Of a stretch of 29,466 nucleotides of DNA, positions 15,959 through 22,233 are shown piece after piece. Both the position numbers and the translations under genes were made by a program. The first letter of the stretch is position 1. Every line of letters starts with the position of its first letter. The notes beneath the pieces are model-generated. The model did no database searches, was not told where the DNA came from, and saw only the letters and a list, made by a program, of their open reading frames with translations. This stretch comes from a virus, in the IMG/VR virus record IMGVR_UViG_3300037107_000006, positions 1 through 29,466 of that record; one strand, given 5' to 3'.

Positions 15959-16772
15959 ATTTATAATAAGATATTAATTCATCTATTCCTCTCTCAAGAG
16001 TGGTCTCTGGTTTCCACAGAGACAGAATATCCTTATTGGGTTCTTCTAGTTTTGCTCTACCTATTACGTCCTTATTTGGTGAGATAACAATGGCAGACTG
16101 TGTCTTACTTGCAATAATTCTAGCTAAATCAATTACACTTGTCCACTCAAAGGAAGAGATATCATATTCTCTATTTTGATAATTATTTGCCATAGTATAA
16201 AGGGCTTTAGCACAATCCCCTGCATAGAGAAACTGTCTCTTCTCTTCTCCGTCTGTTTTCATGGAAATAACATTAGTCTTTATTGCACTGTTTATAAAAT
16301 CAGTGATAACATAAAATCTATCTTCTGAACCGGATTGTTTACCATAGACATTCCACAACTTTGCTGTCATTCCACCTAAGGAGTTAGTATATTTCTCACC
16401 TAGTAATTTTAGATTACCATATGTGGAACTAAGTAAATTACTTAACTGACTAGACACAAATATGAAGGGCTTATGTAAGTTAGATAAAGCACAAAAGGTA
16501 TTATACATAATACTATCATTATCGCGTATATACTGAAAGTTATTCTTAATACTAGATAAATACTTTGAGCCACCAACATCAAAAGCTAGGAAGTAAACAA
16601 AGTCTGCTTTCCTAAACTTATCCTCAATAAGAGATGGAGAATCCCAAAATCTTAGGTCTTGGTCTTTACCACTCTTAATATCTATCTCTGATACTTCTTG
16701 ACCAGCACATTGTAAATAACTTACCAAATATGATCCAATTAGTCCCTTACTTCCTAATACTAGACTGTTCAT
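15945..16772 (-). CDS. NAD-dependent sugar epimerase/dehydratase (extended SDR), 275 aa
   Basis: A Rossmann glycine motif lies at the N terminus (G7-S-K-G10-L-I-G13), an acidic residue follows strand 2 (EIDIKSG), Ser 107/108 are near the active site and Y118-GNL-K122 is the catalytic YxxxK. Later WNVYGKQSG matches the substrate loop of nucleotide-sugar epimerases. It would convert a nucleotide sugar (epimerisation, dehydration or reduction) and so feed the neighbouring glycosyltransferases. The ATG overlaps the stop of the upstream gene (ATGA). The exact reaction cannot be told from sequence alone. Confidence 0.8.
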   Translation of the reverse strand: MNSLVLGSKGLIGSYLVSYLQCAGQEVSEIDIKSGKDQDLRFWDSPSLIEDKFRKADFVYFLAFDVGGSKYLSSIKNNFQYIRDNDSIMYNTFCALSNLHKPFIFVSSQLSNLLSSTYGNLKLLGEKYTNSLGGMTAKLWNVYGKQSGSEDRFYVITDFINSAIKTNVISMKTDGEEKRQFLYAGDCAKALYTMANNYQNREYDISSFEWTSVIDLARIIASKTQSAIVISPNKDVIGRAKLEEPNKDILSLWKPETTLERGIDELISYYKYESI

Positions 16773-18130
16773 TTTAGTAGGTCTCTAACTTTTGTGCTGA
16801 ATTCTGAACCTTTACATATAACAAACAACCCATGATTATTCTTGAATTCAAACCACTCAGAAGTGGTGTGTAAATCCATAAATCTATTTATTGCATCCTT
16901 CTCGGTAGCATATACCGGCTCATTGGAGTCATGTAAAATCATTAGTCCACCCAGTCTTAAATTCTGGAAATATAATGTCATTTCCTGATAAGTCTCGTTA
17001 AAGAAATGACTAGTATCTATAAATACAATATCATATGAATTAGGAATTACCTTAATAGTAGTCAAAGATATACTGTTACCTAAGTTAAAACTCCAATTAA
17101 AGTTATCTAAGAATTTAGCTACTTCTCCTATAGGTCTTTGAATATCACACGACCAAAGATTACCAGAGGTTTCAGTTAAAGCAGACAGAAATGCACTTGT
17201 ACTACAACCCTCTCTTACTCCTAACTCTACTACTTGTTTTGCATTCATAACCACAGTTACATCATGTAAGAACTGTAAATGTTCAGATATATCTGAGGGT
17301 GTGCCTATCTTTAATTCAAAGAAATCATTCACTAAAGTATGTACATCTAATTTCATATTATTAAATCCCCAATCCTCTTTATTTGTAGTATTCTCAAAGT
17401 CTCGTAAGGAGAAATCCATATCATTTATTATCCCACTACCACCAAATCCACCTTCATGATTAATATGATAGAATGGAATATCCCTTACTACCTTTAATTT
17501 GAAACCATTTAACTGTGCTTTCTTCTGTACATTAGAGTCTGTAAATCCTCTACCTATTAGACTTTCCTCAAATCCTCTTATGGAATACCAGACATCTTTA
17601 TGAGCATACTGAAAATCACCACAACAATTTACTAATGACCAAACATCCCCAATGAAGGCACCGCTATCTCCAACTTGTGGATAATTTAATTTCATTAATT
17701 CTTCTTGAGAAGTTACTTCACTAAGTGGAATATTACGTCTAGCTCCAACATAGAAAGTATCTTTATCCTGTAATAAATCAAAGTAATTTCTAGTGGGACA
17801 GATAACGTCTATATTAGTTGAAAGTATAAAGTCTGTATTGAGTCTTCTTATGCCAATATTTCTTCCTAAAACTTCTACACATTTCTGTGAAGGTTTTCCA
17901 TCTAGTAATATGTTAGCTTCTTCTGGAGAAATTACTATCCACTTTAATTTATTACTATATATTAAATCACCCTGTATTTCATCCACTAATGAGTTCTTAT
18001 CAGAAGACCAATCAACATATACTATCTCATCAACTGTATTTATTAAAGAATTAATACAATAAGTTGCTCTCTCTTTAAGATTACCACCATAGTTATCATT
18101 CCTACTTACTAATACACACCCAATTGTCAT
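16769..18130 (-). CDS. GT-A glycosyltransferase fused to SAM methyltransferase, 453 aa
   Basis: Residues about 1-230 resemble a GT2-like GT-A domain: CVLVSRND, the strand IVYVDWSSD, TDFILSTNIDVICPTRNY (acidic metal/nucleotide site) and a later RGFEESLIGRGFTDSN, as in galactosyltransferase-type enzymes. Residues about 265-453 are a class I methyltransferase (Methyltransf_24 type): VVELGVREGCSTSAF is the SAM loop, then YDIVFIDTSH and GGLMILHDSN. AGGAA precedes the ATG. A single chain could add a sugar and methylate it. Such fusions are known in polysaccharide and phage sugar clusters; the acceptor is unknown. Confidence 0.8.
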   Translation of the reverse strand: MTIGCVLVSRNDNYGGNLKERATYCINSLINTVDEIVYVDWSSDKNSLVDEIQGDLIYSNKLKWIVISPEEANILLDGKPSQKCVEVLGRNIGIRRLNTDFILSTNIDVICPTRNYFDLLQDKDTFYVGARRNIPLSEVTSQEELMKLNYPQVGDSGAFIGDVWSLVNCCGDFQYAHKDVWYSIRGFEESLIGRGFTDSNVQKKAQLNGFKLKVVRDIPFYHINHEGGFGGSGIINDMDFSLRDFENTTNKEDWGFNNMKLDVHTLVNDFFELKIGTPSDISEHLQFLHDVTVVMNAKQVVELGVREGCSTSAFLSALTETSGNLWSCDIQRPIGEVAKFLDNFNWSFNLGNSISLTTIKVIPNSYDIVFIDTSHFFNETYQEMTLYFQNLRLGGLMILHDSNEPVYATEKDAINRFMDLHTTSEWFEFKNNHGLFVICKGSEFSTKVRDLLK

Positions 18131-18137
18131 ATAGTTC

Positions 18138-18938
18138 CTACTTCATAGAGTCTGGAATATTATCTAAGTTTCTCATACCGTGTGCTAACAACCACTCCGA
18201 TGTTATAGTAACTTCACCATTACAAATTCTTTGGTCAGGAAATTCTCTATGACATTTTAATTTTATTACATTAGTCTTGAATTGTGGATACTGAAACCAT
18301 ATCGTAGCAAGTAATTCATGACACTCAGGACAGAAGATATACATCATTCTTTGTTCATAGAATTTCTTAGCTTTCTTCTTTAACTCTTCTATGAAAGTTA
18401 CAGCATCTTCTTCCTTCTCTGAGTGTCTAGTCTTACGTGAAATCTTTAGGTCATCTTGAATCTTACTTATACCCTCACGAAGATGCTGTTGAATACTCGA
18501 AAGTCTTTCAACTACTAGAATATTGTTCTCACTAACTCCACCACCTTCTTCTAGAAGTTTACCTATAATTGTGTCATAGTCTTCTAGTCGTATAACGGAA
18601 GAGGCCAACGCCCTTAGTCCCTGAATATCATTTATCTTCAAATCATCTAGGTCATAGTCTTTACGAAACTCTTCTAACTTTATTTGAATTCGTTTCTCCC
18701 AATCTCTATTTGTCTCTACATTCATAGCCTTCTTAATAAACTTTTCGTCAAACTCATCATCAGTTAAATTTTTATACTGCTTAAGATTACGAAGTTTATT
18801 CTTATCAGGTACAGTTAATCTCTTGTACTTATAAGCAGTCCTTAGTCTCTTATTGAATTCTGGAGTAGTTTCATCTTCATTCTCCAGATTAGGTATTGTA
18901 CCGATATCCATTAAAGGTCTACTAGTCGGCTTCTTCAT
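18138..18938 (-). CDS. Lys-rich helical protein with C-terminal zinc site; possible small terminase, 266 aa
   Basis: Residues 25-200 are charged and helical, with probable coiled coil around 140-195. The C-terminal 60 residues hold CPEC (about 210) and later C-x9-C in LKCHREFPDQRIC, a likely zinc ribbon. It is the last sizeable protein upstream of the sugar genes and terL, and no other small-terminase candidate is in view; a helical oligomerising core plus DNA-binding end would fit. Against this, it is not adjacent to terL and no HTH is obvious. GGAAG lies before the ATG, which overlaps the previous gene. The function is a hypothesis. Confidence 0.6.
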   Translation of the reverse strand: MKKPTSRPLMDIGTIPNLENEDETTPEFNKRLRTAYKYKRLTVPDKNKLRNLKQYKNLTDDEFDEKFIKKAMNVETNRDWEKRIQIKLEEFRKDYDLDDLKINDIQGLRALASSVIRLEDYDTIIGKLLEEGGGVSENNILVVERLSSIQQHLREGISKIQDDLKISRKTRHSEKEEDAVTFIEELKKKAKKFYEQRMMYIFCPECHELLATIWFQYPQFKTNVIKLKCHREFPDQRICNGEVTITSEWLLAHGMRNLDNIPDSMK

Positions 18939-19137
18939 CGACTACTTCCGTATTTGTAGTTTTATCAAATACAGGAGTAACCACATATGTAATGGCTACA
19001 TCCATTTCTATTTCCATTACTCCACCACAGAAGGGACAAAAGAAATCTCCCTTTGGGTCAATTATATCATCATCCATAAAGAAATCTGTTACATCTTCTC
19101 CACAGAATGGGCATATAATTCTATCTGACTTTTCCAT
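18922..19137 (-). CDS. Small zinc-ribbon protein, 71 aa
   Basis: C9-PF-C12 and C34-PF-C37 form a Cys4 zinc ribbon; the rest is acidic, with a Val/Thr-rich tail. The frame extends to 19164, but AGGAG lies about 8 nt before ATG 19137 and the longer form would overlap the neighbour's stop, so 19137 is chosen. It overlaps the start of the 266-aa gene by 17 nt. It belongs to a run of small zinc proteins at the head of the late block; role unknown. Confidence 0.7.
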   Translation of the reverse strand: MEKSDRIICPFCGEDVTDFFMDDDIIDPKGDFFCPFCGGVMEIEMDVAITYVVTPVFDKTTNTEVVDEEAD

Positions 19138-19151
19138 AATTAATTCTCCTT

Positions 19152-19292
19152 TTACATTGAACATAAACTATAACCACAATTAGGACATGTTGCACAATGT
19201 CCACTTACTATCATTTCACTTCCACAATCATTACAGATTAATTTAGTGTCCACTTGCTCTTGTTCACTACCTGGTTCTGTAATTACTATCAT
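19152..19292 (-). CDS. Zinc-ribbon peptide, 46 aa
   Basis: This short gene is readily missed: ATG at 19292 with AGGAG 8 nt upstream, stop at 19152. Cysteines occur as C20-ND-C23 and C33-AT-C36-PN-C39, a compact zinc ribbon ending CPNCGYSLCSM. It is the first gene after the putative late promoter at 19325-19356 and its stop lies just ahead of the Shine-Dalgarno of the next zinc-ribbon gene. Function unknown; a small transcription or assembly cofactor is possible. Confidence 0.7.
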   Translation of the reverse strand: MIVITEPGSEQEQVDTKLICNDCGSEMIVSGHCATCPNCGYSLCSM

Positions 19293-19324
19293 AGTCTATT
19301 CTCCTGTATTTATTTATATATATA

Positions 19325-19356
19325 ATTATACCATATTATCTCATTTATAGCGGAAT
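19325..19356 (-). promoter_or_regulatory. Putative late promoter, copy 2 (ATTCCGCTATAA box)
   Basis: On the minus strand ATTCCGCTATAA (19356-19345) is followed by TGG-TATAATTA with 19 nt between CCGC and TATAAT, exactly as at 10498-10529; AT-rich DNA ending in AAATA follows in both. It overlaps the end of the 62-aa gene and points at the zinc-ribbon, sugar, terL and portal genes. There is no TTGACA at -35, in contrast to the early promoters of this window. Confidence 0.55.
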
Positions 19357-19529
19357 TTAAGATGATTTATCAGATAATCTATCAAAAATTTCTCTATTTC
19401 TTCGATACTATGAGTACTATAACAATTTAGACATACATAGAAATCTGTATTTTGTCTATCAAATCTGAATACTCTATACTCTATTCCTACACCATTTCCA
19501 CACATTGGACATTTAATCTGAGTCTTCAA
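19341..19529 (-). CDS. Small zinc-ribbon protein, 62 aa (TTG start)
   Basis: Two Cys pairs (CPMC near the start, CLNC about 28 residues later) form a zinc ribbon, followed by a helix ending LKFRYK. An ATG exists at 19556, but AAGGAG lies 5 nt before TTG 19529 and downstream of that ATG, so the TTG is the better start. It overlaps the upstream C2H2 gene by 17 nt. Its last codons contain the conserved box of the putative late promoter. Function unknown. Confidence 0.65.
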   Translation of the reverse strand: MKTQIKCPMCGNGVGIEYRVFRFDRQNTDFYVCLNCYSTHSIEEIEKFLIDYLINHLKFRYK

Positions 19530-19767
19530 ATTGTCTCCTTGCTGCCTGTTCAGCATAATGAGTTATGGTTCTAACTAAAGAAGGAGTCAGCAATTCTTCA
19601 TTCCTCATAAATAGAAATTGTCTTAGTCTATCCAAATCAGAGGCCAGTAATGGTACATAGACTAAATCATGATCTTTAATCTTATGCATATCACATGCAA
19701 TTTCTTCTGTGAATTCCTTATTACAGATAAGGCATACATATCTTTTATTTCCTAATTTTATTGCCAC
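19513..19767 (-). CDS. C2H2 zinc-finger protein, 84 aa
   Basis: A classical finger is visible: C12-LI-C15, then H28 and H33 after the phenylalanine-containing NKEF loop. The remainder (35-84) is helical, with LRQFLFMRNEELL. The start is GTG, with GGAGG 4 nt upstream. It is the first gene of the minus-strand operon and should be transcribed from the minus-strand early promoter at 19850-19878. C2H2 fingers in phages are rare enough to suggest DNA or protein binding, perhaps regulation; this is inference. Confidence 0.75.
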   Translation of the reverse strand: MAIKLGNKRYVCLICNKEFTEEIACDMHKIKDHDLVYVPLLASDLDRLRQFLFMRNEELLTPSLVRTITHYAEQAARRQFEDSD

Positions 19768-19776
19768 TATTCCTCC

Positions 19777-19804
19777 TTGACATTCTGTTATTCTGTGGTA
19801 TAAT
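19777..19804 (+). promoter_or_regulatory. Near-consensus promoter facing rightward, convergent with the minus-strand promoter
   Basis: TTGACA (19777-19782), 16-bp spacer, TGG-TATAAT (19799-19804). The -35 lies almost on the Shine-Dalgarno of the C2H2 gene, which is on the other strand. Its RNA would start near 19811, at the hairpin, and run towards the minus-strand promoter. Confidence 0.6.
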
Positions 19805-19811
19805 TACTAAA

Positions 19812-19836
19812 CATTACCATAAAGGTAATGACTATT
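19812..19836 (+). terminator. Hairpin with U-run just after the rightward promoter
   Basis: CATTACC pairs with GGTAATG across ATAAA, followed by ACTATTTTT, a weak Rho-independent terminator on the plus strand. On the minus strand the same hairpin lies in the leader of the C2H2 gene. The 7-bp stem is only moderately stable. Confidence 0.4.
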
Positions 19837-19849
19837 TTTAATTATCTAT

Positions 19850-19878
19850 ATTATATCACAAATTGACTTAAAAGTCAA
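19850..19878 (-). promoter_or_regulatory. Minus-strand early promoter
   Basis: Read on the minus strand: TTGACT (19878-19873), 17-bp spacer, TGA-TATAAT (19855-19850). It fits the extended -10 class used by the plus-strand promoters. The leader of about 75 nt holds the 19812-19830 stem. Its -35 lies inside the palindrome at 19862-19879. Confidence 0.65.
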
Positions 19879-19879
19879 T
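19862..19879. promoter_or_regulatory. Palindrome overlapping the minus-strand -35; possible operator
   Basis: ATTGACTT and AAGTCAAT form an 8-bp inverted repeat with two central bases. It covers the -35 hexamer of the minus promoter, so a dimeric protein bound here would block leftward transcription. No repressor is identified in the window. Confidence 0.45.
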
Positions 19880-19889
19880 ACCCAATATT

Positions 19890-19922
19890 ATTAGAATTTT
19901 ATTAGAGTTTTATTAGAGTTTA
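19890..19922. repeat. Three 11-bp direct repeats between divergent promoters
   Basis: ATTAGAATTTT, ATTAGAGTTTT and ATTAGAGTTTA lie head to tail, one helical turn each, between the minus promoter and the first plus promoter. Phased AT-rich repeats in this position could be regulator sites, an UP-like element or a small iteron set. Confidence 0.7.
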
Positions 19923-19932
19923 ATATTTACCC

Positions 19933-19961
19933 TTGACAATCTATTAAATCTATGATATAAT
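19933..19961 (+). promoter_or_regulatory. Plus-strand early promoter 1
   Basis: TTGACA (19933-19938), 17-bp spacer, TGA-TATAAT (19956-19961). It is the upstream member of a tandem pair reading into the replication arm. Nothing clearly structured is seen in 19998-20140, its AT-rich leader; with the other promoters it accounts for the gene-free stretch 19768-20140. Confidence 0.7.
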
Positions 19962-19969
19962 TGTGATTA

Positions 19970-19997
19970 TTGACAATACAATAAATTATGGTATAAT
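19970..19997 (+). promoter_or_regulatory. Plus-strand early promoter 2
   Basis: TTGACA (19970-19975), 16-bp spacer, TGG-TATAAT (19992-19997), only 8 bp after the -10 of promoter 1. It reads into the small Cys-rich gene at 20141. Confidence 0.72.
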
Positions 19998-20140
19998 TGT
20001 GCTGCCAAATACATGAATAAAAAGAATTCAGTATTAGTTCTCACAATTCATTAAATGTCCTAAATATAATAAAAATAAATCATTTAGCTAATACATATAC
20101 AGCAATCAATTCAAATTAATCTTAGAGAGGGTAGTGACAT

Positions 20141-20275
20141 ATGAATATAGGGGATATGCTAAGTGACCTTAATCGTTCTAGGTGTCTGACATGTGATTTA
20201 TATATATATAATCAATGGTGTTATTGGGACTGCATATTTGATAGATATCATAAATATAATAATATTGCCTATTGA
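20141..20275 (+). CDS. Small Cys/Tyr-rich peptide, 44 aa
   Basis: ATG at 20141 with GAGAGGG about 9 nt upstream; the stop TGA at 20273 lies inside the -35 of the next promoter. The peptide starts MNIGDMLSDLNRS, then has RCLTC and, after aromatic residues, WCYWDC, i.e. two Cys pairs that could hold a metal. It is the first plus-strand gene after promoters 1 and 2, a typical place for an early host-takeover or regulatory peptide. I do not recognise a family. Confidence 0.55.
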   Translation: MNIGDMLSDLNRSRCLTCDLYIYNQWCYWDCIFDRYHKYNNIAY

Positions 20276-20300
20276 CATTATAAGGAATTTGTGGTATAAT
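20272..20300 (+). promoter_or_regulatory. Plus-strand early promoter 3 (DNA polymerase)
   Basis: TTGACA (20272-20277), 17-bp spacer, TGG-TATAAT (20295-20300). The start would be about 20 nt before the polymerase ATG, giving a short leader with AAAGGA. Confidence 0.78.
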
Positions 20301-20328
20301 TGGGGTATATCAAAATGAAAGGACAAAT

Positions 20329-22230
20329 ATGGAGGGATTTACTTATATTACCAGTATAACTGAAATGGGACGGTTCCAAGATGATTTGATGTTAGCAGAT
20401 AAAATAGGATTTGATATAGAAACTACAGGACTAGACCCATTTCTGGATGAGGTTACTCTTATTCAGTTTAGTATGAATAAGAATATTTATATCCTTAATA
20501 CCCTAGTTCTAGGTGATGGTTACACTAAATATTTTCTACGATTAGTAGATGCCACTCATAAGATGATTATAGGCCATGCAATAGATTTCGACCTAAGATT
20601 CATTAAGAGAAAATATGGTATACTATTTGAGAATGTATATGATACCATGTTAGCTGAAAGAATGATTAATAACGGTTTAGATAAGACACAATACTATGCT
20701 TTAAAGTTGGTTGTATCCAGATATTGTGATGTAGATTTGGATAAGGATGTGAGAACTTCTTTTATTGATAATAAGGAAATAACAGAAGAGAAATTAGTTT
20801 ATGCTGCTAATGATGTTAGATATTTAAATGCTGTATATCTAAAGCAAATGGCTACACTAACTGAACAGAAACAACTAGATGTTCTTAATTTGGAATGTAA
20901 AGTTGAACCTATAGTTGTGTCTATGGAACTAGAAGGAATTAGTATAAATAGAAAGAAATGGGAATCAGTAACAGTTCAGTCTAAGGAGAAAGCTAAGAAA
21001 CTTAAGGCCGACCTTATAGATAGATTTATAACAGATGCTATGACTAATCTAGAGTGGAATAATACCCTAGACCTGGTTGATTTGTTAGAACTTCCAGTTA
21101 AGGGTAAGGCAATTAGGAATAATTTATCTACAGTGACCAATGAGGAGTTTGTTAAGTCATATCTGAAGTCTATATTGAATATTGATTCTCATAAGCAGAT
21201 GTTAGCAATTCTAACCAAGGTATATAAGATTAAGAAATTGAAAGATACTAATGAGAAGACAATTAACAAGGTATCTGACTCTAATCCAATTATAAATACT
21301 CTACTTAGTTATAGAGAGGCAGAGAAAGAAGTTAGTACATTTGATACTGGTTATCTGGACAAGATTCATCCATTTACTGGTAGATTACATACTACATATC
21401 ATCAACTAGGGGCTATAACTGGAAGGTTTAGTTCATCTGATCCCAATCTACAAAACATCAAGGGTAAAGATGAAGAGGACATGTCTAAATATAGACCCTG
21501 TATTGAAGCAAGAGAAGGATGGAAACTAATATCTTCTGATTACTCTCAACAGGAATTAAGAATACTAGCAGAAGTAACCAGAGACCCAAGGATGTTGGAG
21601 ACTTTTGAGAAGAAACAAGACCCGCATAAAGTTACTGCTGTTGGACTATTTGAAGGTACAACCTATGATACAGTTACAAATAAACAAAGAGCAGAAGGTA
21701 AGCATTTAAACTTTGCTATTAATTATGGAACTACAGAATGGGGATTGGCCCGTAACTTTGATATTCCTATGGTCAAGGGTAAAGAATATATTGAGAAGTA
21801 CTTTAAGTTTTACTCAGTATATAACCAGTTTATTAAAGAAGTTAACGAGAGTATTTGGGAACATGGTTATTCCATTACAATGTTTGGTAGGAAGAGATTC
21901 TTCACTAAACAGATATTGTTCGAAGATGGATGGAAGGCTACAGGATATAAGGATAGGCTATTAAGGTCATTAAGAAATCACATAATTCAGGGAACTGGAG
22001 CAGATATAACTAAAATGGCTTTATGTAACTTATATTACAACAACCCATTTGGAGATAAGTTTAGAATAGTATTACAAGTACATGATGAGATTGTTGTAGA
22101 ATGTGAGGAAGAGATAGCAGAGAAAGCTAAGATATTTGTTGAAGAACAAATGTTATCTGCAGAAAGGTATTTCTTGAAAGTAGTAGAAAGTGCTGTTGAT
22201 GCACATATTTCAGACCATTGGGAGCATTAA
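20329..22230 (+). CDS. polA: Family A DNA polymerase with 3'-5' exonuclease, 633 aa
   Basis: Exonuclease domain: DIETTGLD (D29, E31), then GHAIDFDLRF and YAANDVRY, the three Exo motifs; Exo II has Ala where Asn is common, but the metal-binding Asp is kept. Polymerase domain: RFSSSDPNLQNI, motif A SDYSQQELR (about 402-411), motif B from RAEGKHLNFAINYG (about 453-466) and motif C QVHDEIVVE (about 582-590). It lacks the 5' nuclease domain, like other phage PolA-type replicases. AAAGGA precedes the ATG. It should be the replicative polymerase of this phage and leads the replication operon. Confidence 0.95.
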   Translation: MEGFTYITSITEMGRFQDDLMLADKIGFDIETTGLDPFLDEVTLIQFSMNKNIYILNTLVLGDGYTKYFLRLVDATHKMIIGHAIDFDLRFIKRKYGILFENVYDTMLAERMINNGLDKTQYYALKLVVSRYCDVDLDKDVRTSFIDNKEITEEKLVYAANDVRYLNAVYLKQMATLTEQKQLDVLNLECKVEPIVVSMELEGISINRKKWESVTVQSKEKAKKLKADLIDRFITDAMTNLEWNNTLDLVDLLELPVKGKAIRNNLSTVTNEEFVKSYLKSILNIDSHKQMLAILTKVYKIKKLKDTNEKTINKVSDSNPIINTLLSYREAEKEVSTFDTGYLDKIHPFTGRLHTTYHQLGAITGRFSSSDPNLQNIKGKDEEDMSKYRPCIEAREGWKLISSDYSQQELRILAEVTRDPRMLETFEKKQDPHKVTAVGLFEGTTYDTVTNKQRAEGKHLNFAINYGTTEWGLARNFDIPMVKGKEYIEKYFKFYSVYNQFIKEVNESIWEHGYSITMFGRKRFFTKQILFEDGWKATGYKDRLLRSLRNHIIQGTGADITKMALCNLYYNNPFGDKFRIVLQVHDEIVVECEEEIAEKAKIFVEEQMLSAERYFLKVVESAVDAHISDHWEH

Positions 22231-22233
22231 TTA

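Noticed and set aside
15116-18130. Sugar module as DNA hypermodification (glucosylated bases)
   Set aside because: No base hydroxylase, hydroxymethylase, thymidylate-synthase-like or nucleotide-metabolism gene in the window; the genes are in the late structural operon rather than in the replication arm.
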